Shown here in pieces: positions 42,721 through 54,013 of a stretch of DNA of 64,000 nt (its first letter is position 1; each line of letters starts with the position of its first letter). This DNA comes from Pseudeuparius sepicola (lineage: Eukaryota > Arthropoda > Insecta > Coleoptera > Anthribidae). Location of the stretch: contig OY987307.1 in the NCBI GenBank assembly GCA_963920635.1, forward strand, positions 18,553,735 to 18,617,734. The letters are read 5' to 3'. The position numbers and the translations under genes are program-made. The notes under the pieces are model-generated. The model saw only the letters and a program-made list of their open reading frames with translations. It was not told where the DNA came from and did not search any database.

Positions 42721-43728
42721 TTAATAAACGTACTTAGGTACTATATTTATCGCTGAAAATGATTTAACTTTCATTGGACAATAATTGGTTGATAAGGTAA
42801 GCAAGTAAGTGTGTCGGTGTTGGAAACGACCTAAGAGGAAAGTACTTAGGTAATTTTAAGCAACTAGACCCCAGGAGATGTTGGCTAATGTTGACGTTCT
42901 TATTTCAGAGGAAGCGGAACACCCACAGAGCACAACCGCTTACTCTAAGATCATCTCGGTGCAGTTCAAAGGATTATCAGTGAACTAGTGCCCCAAGCGA
43001 AAGTGAGTGAAGTTCGTTCTATCGAGAAAAATACTGTTCTCAGTTATGTCAAGGTCCACGAAATCATGTAAGGCCCCCTATATAGTTGAGTAGGTTCTTA
43101 ATAAAGCATCCAAAAATCAAAAGGTCAGGTAAGCAGTCGTTTCATTTATTTTACCAAAGCTTCGTACATCTGGCAGCAATACTAACGCGCCCGCCGGCAA
43201 GCGTCGTCTCATGCGTCATACGCGCTGGAAGCAAGTCAGTGGTAGTCGTAAAAAAAGGGCCAAATAATTAAAAATGCGGGTTAGAAAAAATTAATTCCGG
43301 CTTGAAAAAGTTGGAATTTTTTTAATTGCGATTTCGCGTTCAAAGTTTTTTCCCTACCCACTGTCAAAATTAATGTATTTATGAATAAATCACCCTGTAT
43401 ATCATAATATTATAAATCTATTGATAGTACCTATTAGATATAATAATTGGAATAAGGGGAAAATAAAAATTATCTCAACAAGTCAAAATTTAACAAAGTT
43501 TTTGAAATGAAGTTTTAAAAGAAAATACTGAATGATTAGAATGGTTTTGGTGAAGTAAAGGTGTCCAAGGTTCGATTCTCAAAATAACTTGAATGCCGCA
43601 AACCGCATCCTGATAGTTAGATTGGTTTTGGAGATACAGGGCGTTTTTCATTTTGTCGAGTTTCTTAAACTTATGCCATAAATATTTTCGATTTTAGTAA
43701 GAACATATCTTTGTTTATTTTTTTAGGT
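42721..43728. other. No feature recognised
   Basis: A moderately GC-rich patch (43160-43240) and an isolated CACCCTGTATA (43391). No gene or repeat partner was found. Confidence 0.3.
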
Positions 43729-43792
43729 AGAATTCATTGGTATAGAGATTTTTTAAAATGAAAGTATCTCTCAACACCAATGAATTCTATGT
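43729..43792. repeat. Short inverted repeat
   Basis: TAGAATTCATTGGT at 43730 returns as ACCAATGAATTCTA at about 43777, with AGAGAT / ATCTCT inside. It is a stable hairpin of unknown role. Confidence 0.55.
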
Positions 43793-45437
43793 AAAAAGTT
43801 GGTTTTTGTCTGTATACCGTAAAAACCGGGAAAGTTATTTTATTTTATTTAGTGTAGGCACTGACTAAAGGTATTCAATGGTGTAGGTCGAAGTTACGAG
43901 TAGCTAATAAAAAACCTGAATCTGGTTTCTTTTTCAATAGGTCTATAGCACCAATGGTTTTATTTTGAACTGTTGAACTGTGATCAACAGCAGTGTCATT
44001 AAGGCTTATGTAACAAAAATTAGAATGTTGTGGCGCACTCAAAAAACCGATGTAAAGTGTAAGTGTCGATTTTCACGAAATGCTAAAAGTGCCAATATCT
44101 CGAAAACTAACATTTTTTTTTACGAAGGTAATATTCTGATATTATCTGTATGAAACCTTACAAAGAAACTTGCTCTGATTTTCTTTAATGTCTTCTACTT
44201 AACTTATTATAGTTTTCAGACACAATTTTTTAAACGATATATAAAAATGAGACGGTGGTGTATTCCTGTCAAAATTACCTGTAGAATGAGTTATTACAAT
44301 AGGGGTAGTCCCAAAGCCCAAGATTCTCAACTTGGGGTATGAGTGGATTTCCATTACATAATCATTAAAAGGATCCATACCCTTGCAACAAATCACAACA
44401 TGTCTCGGAAATTTTTCAATGTCTTATTATCCTTATCGGGGGAAATATCAGTGAATGAACCTTTCTTGTGATATTAGGTAGGTATATGTTGTGATATGAC
44501 GATAATAAACAAACACTGTGATAACTTACAGAAAGTCTACTATTATAGGTTCTTCTAGCTGACACAGACACTGACCTTCCCTATAACAAAGATCCAACAG
44601 TACGCAACACAAAAACAACAAAGTAAAAAATTAAAATGTATAAATAAATAGACCCGAAACATTTTGCGAGTTCACAATATTGTCGTTCTTCATCGTGGAA
44701 GGTGGAGGCGTAAATAAAATATTTTCTACCTACTTTTGTAAAACGGGTGTGTATCGTCATCACTTTTGTACCTATAATGGGATAGCCTGGTGATATACAA
44801 TGTGTCCACGGATGGACTTAACGATACTTATATAAAATATTCCCAATATTTCGAAAAAAAGTCATTCTAGATAAAAAAGTTAGCTTGTTCTTAAAATAAG
44901 ATTGGCATGAAAAAAGTTAACATTATACTTAGACTGGGGGACCAAAAATTTAAAGAAACGTTAATTAACACAAGAGTAAACTGCCTCTATTTGTAGACAT
45001 ATTGAAAGAAGTTATAAAAAAAATTTTTCATCTTGGTAAGTAATTAGGTGTAAAAAATTTGAAAGCGTTATATAGCCCTACTTTGATTTTTTCATGTTTT
45101 TCTTCGATTAAATGTTCTGTAGGTAGTAAGTACGACAAAACTGGTATAAGTAAAGTTTAGTAGATTTAGTAGAATAATGGAACATTTTAAGGTGTTGCTC
45201 CTTTTGCTCTCAAAAGATGGCGCTGGATACAATCCAATCCCAGAGCCATCTATTGGCTCAGTCCAATCCACAGTGATGTGGTGAAAGCCCGCTGTAGTTT
45301 TAAGTTCCCACAACCTTCCTAGTTTCTTAGTTGTCATTTGTGAATTATCGATTTTATAGAAACTTTGGATCGTCAACTTCAAATATAAACATTTTAACCT
45401 TTTTTATTATCTAAATTTAAAACCAAAAATGACTCTC
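43793..45437. other. No gene recognised
   Basis: AT-rich. Minus-strand frames 44199-44396, 44581-44763 and 45092-45382 are open but have no domain I recognise. The last (96 codons) is the least repetitive and could be checked against transcripts. Confidence 0.3.
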
Positions 45438-45710
45438 TCTCGAATACTTGCTTACCGAAATAATAAGCTGGGTTAATGGGCCCGTAAAAACAAGTATGTA
45501 TATAATTTATAATAATGTAATAAGTAGGAAACACAGAAAAGTCTATTACAAAATTTGTAATATATATATTTGTGATATAAAATCTGGTTGTTTGATATAT
45601 GTATTTAAATACCACAGGTAATTCCCAGATTCGTATCTTGCTTTTTGTGATGTTTGCTGTATCAAGTCAATAATGGATTAGCTGTTCTAGTAATGATGCT
45701 TGATGTAGAG
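45438..45710. repeat. Second copy of the 20185-20370 repeat
   Basis: Same blocks in the same order as 20185-20370, with about 100 bp of extra AT-rich DNA inside. Confidence 0.6.
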
Positions 45711-45919
45711 GAGAAGGTCCGAATAGGGGCCCTGCATATAATATGGGCCCCCTAAAGAAAACAATTTAGGCAGCCCGCTCCTCCATCTGTGTGCGAAGGT
45801 TCAAAATAAGTAGGTATTTGCTTTTGTTGACAAAATGCTTTAGAGAGATCGCTAGGTCCGTTTCTTGCGCTATATTGTAAATAGGTGACTGGGAACGTAT
45901 TCGTGAGATTGTGAAAACT

Positions 45920-45977
45920 TTGGAAACCTAAGTCAAAATCGGATGATAAATAAGTACAGATTTTATGGGGGTCGGGG

Positions 45978-46057
<80 letters not shown>

Positions 46058-46090
46058 CCCCGACCCCCATAAAATCTGTACTTATTTACT
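45920..46090. repeat. Perfect inverted repeat around an (AT)n microsatellite
   Basis: GTACAGATTTTATGGGGGTC followed by GGGGGTGAT leads into about 75 bp of alternating AT and then the exact inverse (ATCACCCCC, GACCCCCATAAAATCTGTAC). The entire block reads the same on both strands. A 101-codon minus-strand frame across it is an artefact. Confidence 0.85.
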
Positions 46091-46124
46091 TTATATTATT
46101 TATATATATATATATATATATATA

Positions 46125-47507
46125 CAGTGTGTCCCACTTAAGGACTGACCACCCCTGTAAAATTTTTATTTATAGCTCGACTTTCATAAACTTTTTTTTG
46201 TTGGATAGAGCTTCAAAAATGGCATCAAACACATAATTCAGGTGCCTCGTGCGTTAAAGTCATGGCCCACTGAGACGGTGTTTTAGTGCTGAAATTTCGA
46301 GAAGTACTATTAGGGATTTTTTTTAGAGGAAAATCAATGCCGGTTTCTTGTTCAGCGTTGTTCGAAACCCAAATGTACCAATCTGCATTACCATAGCTCT
46401 ACAGGGTGTTTCAAAATTTTTAGTGCCCCACTTAATTAGTGTACCCCTGTAAAATTTTTATTTTTAGCTCGATTTCACAAACTTTTTTTTGTTGGATAGA
46501 GCTTCAATAATGGCATTAAATGCATAATTCAGGTGCCTCGTGCGTTACATTCATGGCCCACTGAGACGAAGTTTTAGTGCTGAAATTTCGAGAAGCACTT
46601 TAGGGGCTTTTTTAGAGAAAAATTAATGCTAGATTTTTATTCAACGTTGTTGGAAACCCAAACGTACCAATTTGCATTAGAAAATGGAAGACTAATTGAA
46701 ATGACTGAAATTTGAGTTTATGTTATGTTGTGTTGTTTATTCATGTGTTTGATGATATTAAATTAAATAAAAATTTTGTTTGCTAATAAATTTTTGAAAG
46801 AATATGAGTTCCTCACGAATATTTTAGTGACCAACTTACCAGAAATTAAGAAAATAATTAAAATTAACACGTTTTTTTGAAACCTCTCACCGCCTATAAG
46901 AATCCGGCCTTACTTTTCCTTTTATTTTTTTTGGAACACCCTGTAGAGCTACGGTAATGCAAATTGGTACGTTTGGGTTTCCAACAACGCTGAACAATAA
47001 ACCCGCATTAATTTTCCTCTAAAAATCCCTAATAGTACTTTTCGAAGTTTCAGCACTAAAACACCGTCTCAGTGGGCCATGAATTTAAGGCACAAGATAC
47101 CTGAATTATGCATTTAATGCCATTTTTGAAGTTCTATCCAACAAAAAAAGTTTATGGAAATCGAGCTAAAAATAAAAATTTTATAGGGGTACACTAATTA
47201 AGTGGGGCACTAAAAATTTTGAAACACCCTGTAGAGCTATGGTAATGCAAATTGGTACATTTGGGTTTCGAACAACGCTGAATAAGAATCTGTCATTAAT
47301 TTTCCTCTAAAAAAATCCCTAATAGTACTTCGCGAAATTTCAGCACTAAAACACCGTCTCAGTGGACCATGACTTTAACGCACGAGGCACCTGAATTATG
47401 TGTTTGATGGCATTTTTGGAGCTCTATCCAACAAAAAAAAGTTTATGAAAATCGAGCTATAAATAAAAATTTTACAGGGGTGGTCAGTCCTTAAGTGGGA
47501 CACACTG
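46125..47507. repeat. Triple-nested palindromic mariner derivatives
   Basis: Outer ends CAGTGTGTCCCACTTAAGGA and the inverse, TA on both sides. A second element starts at 46402 (CAGGGTGTTTCAAAATTTTT) and ends at 47231. It is inserted at the central TA of the outer palindrome, so that the arms CCATAGCTC and GAGCTATGG face each other. A third right end (GGAACACCCTG, 46943) sits at the central TA of the second. The outer and second arms are homologous through the GTGCCTCGTGCGTTA and CACTGAGACGG blocks. Confidence 0.85.
46684..46717 (+). pseudogene. Last codons of a Tc1/mariner transposase inside the nest
   Basis: GAAAATGGAAGACTAATTGA and onward encode ENGRLIEMTEI and a stop. The DUF4817-type transposase at 10491 continues past its premature stop to VENGGLVEVTKI, which is the same ending. 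This short scrap shows that the palindromes here descend from a coding mariner element. It is too short for certainty. Confidence 0.45.
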
Positions 47508-47624
47508 TATATATATTTACATATTTGTACCTTCCTATAGTCTTTCAAGTAATTTTTTTGCAAAGTTATTCTAGCCCTTAGAGGAATAAACAATTTGGTT
47601 GTTTTTTCTTATGAGGAATGATTG

Positions 47625-47850
47625 GATATAAAAATTTGAATTTTGGGATACATTACCGGCAAGGTGGAAGACACATTACGGAGAACTGCTTTTTGCATCG
47701 TATTCATCCTAAGGCTAGAAACCCGCAATCCCTATTTCTCTTTTTTACAGAAATTTTTGTACGTCAGTTTATTTAAAAAGGAAAATTAGTATTCTGTAGC
47801 CCAATTAATTTAGAAACTTTACTTTTAATTAATAGTTCTTGTTTTATAAA
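47625..47850 (+). repeat. Second copy of the 32010-32240 repeat
   Basis: Same blocks and orientation as 32010-32240 (TTGAATTTTGGGATA, GGTGGAAGACACATTACGG, CATCCTAAGGCTAGAAAC, CTGTAGCCCAATTAATTTAG). Confidence 0.6.
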
Positions 47851-48505
47851 GCAAAATGACCCATTTAATTTCATATGTCAAATCAATAAAGCATTTTACT
47901 AATATTTTCTGTTGAATAAATTTTGCTAGTGCGATAAATGCCCAAAGTGAGTAGTCACTTTAATACAAACTTTTCACTTTTCACAACAAACAACTAAATG
48001 TGTCATGTAGGTAGCTATACCGTGCATGAATATTTACATAAACATAAAACACGAAATTTTTTGTCCATCCCTTGTCTTGAATTCGTACGTGTACCAATAG
48101 CAATCAGTTGTTCTTCTTGATGTTTTCCCATCACGATGAATGCGAAGGTTTGAAAATAATTGGCATAATTGCGAGATAATAATATGTATGATACTACTGG
48201 GAATGCTCCATGGTCATAAATACTTTTCAATCTTTTTTGGTACTAAAATAAGTATAGGTAGGTAGGATGCATAAAAGTTTACGATTCCATATAAACTCCT
48301 TGGAATATATCATTGCTTTTTTACTACCAAAAATGCAGCTAGTTAATTAATAAAATTTTACTACCTGAGAATATTAATTGCTTTAAACAGGATTTATCAC
48401 ATTCAGTCTGCTATCTTTAGTTTATCAGAAATCATTAAATAGGAAAAGCAAATTGTGGTTGGAAATACTGCGAATAGTTAACAGATATGTCATTTAAAAT
48501 GATTT
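47851..48505. other. No feature recognised
   Basis: AT-rich DNA. The minus-strand frame 48015-48230 shows no domain. Confidence 0.3.
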
Positions 48506-48509
48506 ATGC

Positions 48510-49106
48510 CTTTAGGCCGTCAGACAGTGACAAATTTAGGTGCCCCATTTTCGCATACAAGCCTAGAAGACGGTTGAATAGTAAATCGATGCTGAGTAGA
48601 ATGAAGGGAAATTTACGAGTGACCCCTTGGGATAATATATGGAAAATTCGATTTTTCTGTATAATGTGTCAATTACGTATAATATGTTTTTTTTATGTTT
48701 TTAGGACTAGTAACGATGTACATTTTCATACTTTCGATGGGCTTGTGTGGAAAAATCGGTCAAAATCTCGATTTTTCTTTACAAGATTAGGCCCTTATTT
48801 CAACCATTTAGCCACCTGCAACACTCAAGCCTTTGGTTTTAAGAAGCCAGGTTCTACTAATTAATCATTTAGTGAACACGGCTTGCGTAACAAATATGGG
48901 CAACAGACACCTTTTATTTTAGTTAAGGAAATTCGAATTTTCCATATGTTATCCTCAGGGGCCACTCGTAAATTTACCTTCATTCTACTCAACTCGATGT
49001 CATTTTCAACCCTCTTCGATAGAGGCTTGTATGCGAAAATGAGGCACCTAAATCTCACTATCAGACGGTCTAATTCGTTATATTAATGTGCACAGGCATA
49101 TATTGT
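48510..49106 (-). repeat. Palindromic repeat, inverted copy of 24965-25800
   Basis: The left arm (GCCGTCAGACAGTGACAAAT) and right arm (AAATCTCACTATCAGACGG) are inverted. Read on the minus strand, 48880-49130 is nearly identical to 24965-25215. This copy lacks the 200-bp MITE found in the other. Confidence 0.8.
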
Positions 49107-49209
49107 AATTTTAAAAGAAATGGGTTGTGGCATACGGGACAAAATGCGTTGGTAATTGGCAACACCAAACTAGTTTCCAATATCTAATGGAAATTATGTA
49201 TGGGTCCTT

Positions 49210-49285
49210 CGGAGGTGTGCAGACCACGACAGGTACCTGTTTCGGGCTTGTTGGCCCTCATCACGCAGACGTAGCGCACCTCAAC
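49210..49285 (-). ncRNA. Hammerhead ribozyme copy with a core mutation
   Basis: Minus-strand mirror of 49505-49576: GTGATGAG instead of CTGATGAG, a full stem II (GGGC / GCCC with CAACAA loop), GAAAC, ACAGGTACCTGT and GTC (49228-49230). The C3-to-G change breaks the pair with G8 that the active fold needs, so it is probably inactive. Confidence 0.65.
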
Positions 49286-49504
49286 CGAAAAGACCCAAAC
49301 ACGTTTGCTAAGTGAAATAGGAACTAGTATAATGCGGTGAGCATTAACCATCCAACGCCATCTAGCTGGTACTGCCAAAACCAAAGCAATGTGAGTGTGT
49401 ATATATCGACCGGTCGATCGACATGATGGCGTTGGATGGTTAATGCTCACCGCATTATACTAGTTCCTATTTCACTTAGCGAACGTGTTTGGGTCTTTTC
49501 GGTT

Positions 49505-49576
49505 GAGGTGCGCTACGTCTGCCTGATGAGGGAAAACAAGCCCGAAACAGGTACCTGTCGTGGTCTGCACGCCTCC
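49505..49576 (+). ncRNA. Hammerhead ribozyme (short stem III, Penelope/retrozyme type)
   Basis: Self-cleaving RNA motif. CTGATGA (49523-49529) is followed by stem II GGG / CCC with an AAAACAAG-type loop, then GAAAC (49544-49548), a very short stem III made of ACAGGTACCTGT, and GTC (49557-49559), after which cleavage is expected. All core positions (C3, U4, G5, A6, G8, A9, G12, A13, A14) are canonical. Stem I can start with CTGC opposite GTGG (two G-U pairs) and continue with GTGC / GCAC after an internal loop. Such short stem III hammerheads are known from Penelope-like elements and related retroelements, where two units may act as a dimer. The copy in the left arm, on the minus strand, has core position C3 changed to G. 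Confidence 0.8.
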
Positions 49577-49679
49577 GAAGGACCCATACATCATTTCCAT
49601 TAGATATTGGAAACTAGTTTGGTGTTGCCAATTACCAAAGCATTTTGTCCCATATGCCAGAAGCCATTTCTTTTAAAAT

Positions 49680-50485
49680 CTAAATATTCATTTTTTTATA
49701 TATTGTGATGTCTCGCGATTATTGTCATTTTGGTCAATTGCTCCTGAGGGTTTGAAAAATAACATTTTGATTATGCCTTACTTCTATTTTTGTCATTAAG
49801 TCAGTTTGATAGTAATTCATTTAATAAATTGAATGATATAAACCGTCCAAAATCACTAAAAAAACACTTGTTATTTTCGGGTGCACGATATCGCTGAAGC
49901 ACAACAAATCGCTGTCACTCTGGCGTCTATATTGTGCAAACGTTCTTACCCTCGTAGCATTTTTTCCAGTAGATTTAGTTCAGTTTAGACAATTATTATG
50001 TTCTAAAAATTTTAAACGTCATCACTTATAAATGATTCATAAATGAAATATCGATTGATGGTTAATTTTTGATTGTTGCCGTAAGCACCTTATGTGGAAA
50101 CGATCTATTTTTTGTCAGCTCTCTTCTTATGAAACATTTGAAGACCTGACGTCCTAAAACATTTATTTTGTATTGTGATGCTTCAAAAGTACGTACCATT
50201 TATGCAACTGATAACATTACAAATTGAGGTCAAAGGGCAAGGCGTTAGACCTTCTGTTACGTAGGTAAGTTAAGTATGCTTGCAATCTTTATCACATAGG
50301 ATACAGTATTTTCCAGGGGTTATTTACAAATTGTACTTATGTTTTACAGAATTCTCTGCATAAAACTGTCACCCCAGTAACTTTTTTAATTTCCAAAGTT
50401 AAAGTTGTGACCTTGGATCAATTTTGAAGGTTTGGATGGTTGGGTTGAGGTCAAAAAATTCTTACGGAGGCAATGTTTTATTCTA
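49680..50485. other. No feature recognised
   Basis: AT-rich DNA with no open frame of note. Confidence 0.3.
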
Positions 50486-50521
50486 TCTATCATCGGCGTT
50501 TCGACCTATATAATAAGGTCA
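50486..50521 (-). ncRNA. GATGACC...GGTCGAAAC hairpin motif
   Basis: On the minus strand GAGATGACC, a loop TTATTATATA, then GGTCGAAACGCC. It resembles 4342-4380 (GATGACCC...GGGTCGAAACATG), but CTGA is absent. Either a shared repeat end or a hammerhead relic. Confidence 0.25.
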
Positions 50522-50789
50522 TCTCTATTATAGTCTAGGTACTACTTATACTACTTATAAAATAAAAGGACATTTGGGTAAAAATACCTTCACAGGATTT
50601 GTATAAATCTAAAAATCCACATTGGAGATCGACAATACAGTAATGGAGATATTGCGGAAATATCCGCATAAATTATATATTCGTTGTAAAGAACATAAAA
50701 ATATACAGGGTGTTATTATAATGAATATTCAAAATTAAAAAGTCATTTAGTTGTGTTAATCTGGTAATAAACATTACACGTTAGGACTC
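50522..50789. other. Isolated MITE end
   Basis: ATACAGGGTGTTATTATAATG at 50703 looks like a left MITE terminus. No partner was found and nothing else is visible. Confidence 0.3.
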
Positions 50790-51560
50790 TCTTAAGGTTG
50801 TTTTTCTATGCTTGCCTTATAGAAATGTTTTTTGTTTAAGAGATACAGGGAGTTAAAGTTCATTTTTTTAAATTGAATTATGGCTACATCTCCCAAAATA
50901 ATCAACCTGCTGAAATAAAATTTGGCACTACTGTGTTTTTGAGGATGGAGAATAAGCTGATGACAATTTCTAAGTATCTCACAGAGGACGCTACTTGCGC
51001 TGTTTTTGGATCGTGTTTTTACTCGTAACTTTTTTGGTCTTGCAGGTCCATAATTTTAGTGCACATGTGCACCTGTTCATTCTAAAATCAACCCTTTGCG
51101 CTCAAACATTCGAAAAATAAAATTTTTACCATATCATTTTACCATCATTTAAAGTCAGAATAATGTTTCACTTTCAAAATGGAACGGATTGAAACTCTGC
51201 AAAATTTTGACACTATTAAAAGAAAACGAATGGCGTTTTGACCAATCACAATTGGGCATTCTTTCTTCATTTTGAATGTATAGTTGATCTGTAACATTTG
51301 AAAGCGGTAGCTGAAAATTTTATGTTTCGAATGTCGAGTTGACAGGTGCCGAAAACAGCACAAGTGTCGCCCTCTGCGAGATACGTAGAAATTGAAATCT
51401 TATGCTTATTATCCATCCAAAAAAACACATAGTAGTGCCAAAATTTCAGTTCAGCAGCGTGATTATTTTGGGAGATGTAGCCATAATTCAATTTCAAAAA
51501 ATGAACTTCAACGTCCTCTATGTCTTAAACAAACAACATTGCTATAAGGCATATTATGGC
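50790..51560. repeat. Palindromic element
   Basis: Left-arm blocks GGAGTTAAAGTTCATTTTTT, ATGGCTACATCTCCCAAAAT and TTTGGCACTACTGTGTTTTT return inverted at 51420-51510. Outer words near 50800 (GCCTTATAG) pair with CTATAAGGC at 51540. Non-coding; the open frames mirror each other. Confidence 0.75.
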
Positions 51561-52456
51561 CTCAATTGTCATAGATTTATCTAAACGCACCTACCTAATT
51601 AAGACCACACACGGCAGGGTGGATGATTGATGAAGATATCAACCTTATCATGTATGCTTAGGTTCTTCGTCGTTAAAAGGCACAACTTGTAACTGTGTAA
51701 CTTACACTATATATTAATTTAGCAAAGTGGGGCCAGAGCTCTTTAAGAAGGATGCCAGTAAATTATATAACTTAATGTTTCCTAGGTCATTTGGGTTTTA
51801 GGCGAACGCGAGAAAAATAATAGTTGTGAAATAAATGTGAAGGAATGCTTAGATATAATTTTCAAGCCAAATAAATATTAATTTAATATAGTTATTTAGA
51901 AAACTATTCACTTTAGACAAGTGAATCAAGTCACGTCTATTTATACTATTTATTGTCTTTTATATCTGTGAGCAGAAAAGGAAACAGGCGAAAAATGAAA
52001 GAATCAGTTAATTTATTTTAAGGAAGAGGTATCTGCATATACTCTGTCGCTCATTTATTTCGAAAACGATTCATTTTGAACGAGTTTACTGTCTTGAATG
52101 ATTGCGAAAGTGAGCTTGGAATAGATTTTTTGAGAAAACAAAAAAACCGAGGTACTACCCCCCCCCCCGAAATAAGCAAAATATTACCTAATATTGTACC
52201 GAAAAAATACGAGGAGTGAAGAGTTAAATTATTATTACGTTTGAATATATGTAGTAATAGTAGCGCCTAGCGCCATCTTTTGACGAGAGGCAGACGCAGT
52301 TGCAGCCGAACTATTTTGTATTGTAGGGACACTTTGCGTTGTTTCTCGATTATTCGCCACGCCCCTCGGTCGAAAGCGGCAGTGAGTAATTTTAGTGCGC
52401 TGTTATTCGATGACCTTGTTAAGGATAGATACGTGAATCATTATTACTGTCGAAAA
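51561..52456. other. No gene; 5' flank of hAT remnant
   Basis: A C-run lies at about 52160-52170. From about 52260 the DNA becomes GC-richer and may be the leader of the following hAT remnant. No left hAT terminus was found. Confidence 0.3.
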
Positions 52457-52624
52457 ATGGAGGGGAAAAAAAGGAAGGGTGATAAACTTAAAGGTATGGA
52501 CTACTGGAAAAAGTGGTGTAGTCAAGGTCAAGGGGTTTCTAATAAAGAAACAAATTTGGATTTAGCTATCAAAGCTTCAGCTACCTTGCATGCTGATAGG
52601 AAGACTGCCTACCCCGAAATCTAG
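52457..52624 (+). pseudogene. hAT-type protein, N-terminal scrap
   Basis: MEGKKRKGDKLKGMDYWKKW followed by about 35 codons and a stop. A basic MEGKKRK start close to a hAT C-terminus in the next frame suggests a hAT transposase with the middle (zinc finger and catalytic part) deleted. I do not recognise the N-terminus itself. Confidence 0.4.
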
Positions 52625-52889
52625 TTTGGAATGCCTAGATATGTGCGATAAAAACCTTTATCCTAATATTTACACATTACTACAAATCTTGGCTACCATT
52701 CCTGTATCCACTGCTACCCCAGAAAGGTCTTTCTCGAGCCTAAGGAGACTGAAAAACTATTTACGAAACACTACAAGTGAAAACAGACTTAATGGTTTGG
52801 CTCTAATGAACATTCACTATGGAACAGAAATTCATGCAGATGAAGTAGTGGATATATTTAAAAGAAAAAGCCGAAGATTTCTTCTTTAA
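52590..52889 (+). pseudogene. hAT transposase C-terminal dimerisation domain
   Basis: Contains LYPNIYTLLQILATIPVSTA, TPERSFSSLRRLKNYLR, SENRLNGLALMNIHY and a stop. This is the classical hAT C-terminal signature (the T-x-x-x-ERSFS block and the LNGLALM block), close to the versions seen in ZMYM1-like and PRKRIP-like insect hAT proteins. Roughly 500 preceding residues of a normal transposase are missing, so the element is an internal deletion derivative. About 180 bp downstream, CCTGGCTACGCCCGTG (53067-53082) may be its right terminus. Confidence 0.8.
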
Positions 52890-53263
52890 TGGTTTTAGAT
52901 TTAGCGCAGAGGAACGAAATTAATTTATCCATTTCATTTAAAGTTAAGAACTTTATAAATATGTCGTAGTTTTTCGGATGAATATATAGATATTAAATTT
53001 CATGTAAGTCTATTTTTGTTGTTTTATTTACTTCTCAAACTAAACCCTCCCCCCCAAAAACTAAATCCTGGCTACGCCCGTGTGCCCTGTTATTTTGGTT
53101 GCTAAGTACAAAAGCATTTCCTAGCAACTCCTACGCAGCAGGGACTTTAAAACCATTCATAAAATGATATATGTAATAACGCGAAACTTGCGTCAATTTT
53201 AATTGTTTCACAACGATCGTGAGAAAAACAGAGATGGAGGCTATTGTATTACTATATTATGAG
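52890..53263. other. No gene; possible hAT right terminus
   Basis: CCCTCCCCCCC near 53045 and CCTGGCTACGCCCGTG at 53067 look like the end of the preceding hAT element. No target duplication was seen. Confidence 0.3.
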
Positions 53264-53596
53264 TAGCGTAACCCAAATATGCAACACGCATATTTTGCAT
53301 ATTTAGTATATTATATGCATTTTTTAAATATTTGCATATATCCTTAAAATATGGCATATTGGGCATTATTGAAAGAATTTAGGATAATTTAAATCTTTGG
53401 CAGGAGTTTCATCCGGGGTCGGTGTCTAGGTAGGTACCTGGTTTTCCCAAAATAATAAAGGTAAATTATCATTTTATGGGCACTAATCCTGGTGATCTGA
53501 GAACGAATAAAGTAGGTATTTATACCTATTTAATAAAGTACAATTATTGAAAAGGAGAGCATAAATTATAGCTTTCTTTCTAAAACAATAACACAA

Positions 53597-53963
53597 ATGG
53601 AGGAATCTAATTTGCCATTAACCCGAAGTGTAGAACTGGTAAAACAATCTGGGGTGGCCTTTCAAAATGGCACAGGTAAAATTGGAGACAAAATATTTCA
53701 AAAATATAGAAATGAGATGGAAAAAAATAGCGGGTTTCAGTTTCTTAGCCAGGTAGCAAATATTTTAAAGGGAGATTTTACCGAATCCATCGATTTGGAT
53801 CCTGTGATAGTGAGCAATTTTAAAAACGAAAAACGCACCTCTTACATCGGTTGATGTGGAAAGGAGTTTCTCCATTTATAAATTTTTATATTCTGATAGA
53901 AGACAAAATTTTTTAATTGAGAATTTTGAGCAACATTTAGTGGTTTATTGTTTTTACAACTAA
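53597..53963 (+). pseudogene. hAT transposase C-terminal remnant with frameshift
   Basis: The frame from 53597 (MEESNLPLTRSVELVKQSGV... to IVSNFKNE) ends at 53854. The adjacent frame continues APLTSVDVERSFSIYKFLYS, RRQNFLIENFEQHLVV and a stop at about 53963. VDVERSFS with a downstream LIENFE-L is the hAT dimerisation pattern. One base shift near 53830 separates the two parts and most of the nuclease is absent. Confidence 0.75.
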
Positions 53964-54013
53964 ATTCCAACCTGATTTTTATAATTTTATAATAAAGGCA
54001 TATTTAGATTTAT

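Larger units (their letters stand above)
49107..49679. repeat. Large palindrome carrying hammerhead ribozyme sequences
   Basis: The left arm from AAAAGAAATGGGTTGTGGCA mirrors the right arm ending GCCATTTCTTTTAAAA. Internal blocks (CTAGTTTCCAATATCTAATG, GGGTCCTTCGGAGG, TTAACCATCCAACGCCATC) are near-perfect inverses around a centre at about 49393. The centre contains TCGACCGGTCGA. Each arm carries one hammerhead-like sequence in opposite orientation. Confidence 0.88.

Noticed and set aside
45092..45382. 96-codon minus-strand frame with non-repetitive composition
   Set aside because: No recognisable domain, splice partner or homologous copy in the window; not enough to call a gene.
45752..46057. 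101-codon frame with Ile-Tyr repeats
   Set aside because: Runs through the (AT)n microsatellite.
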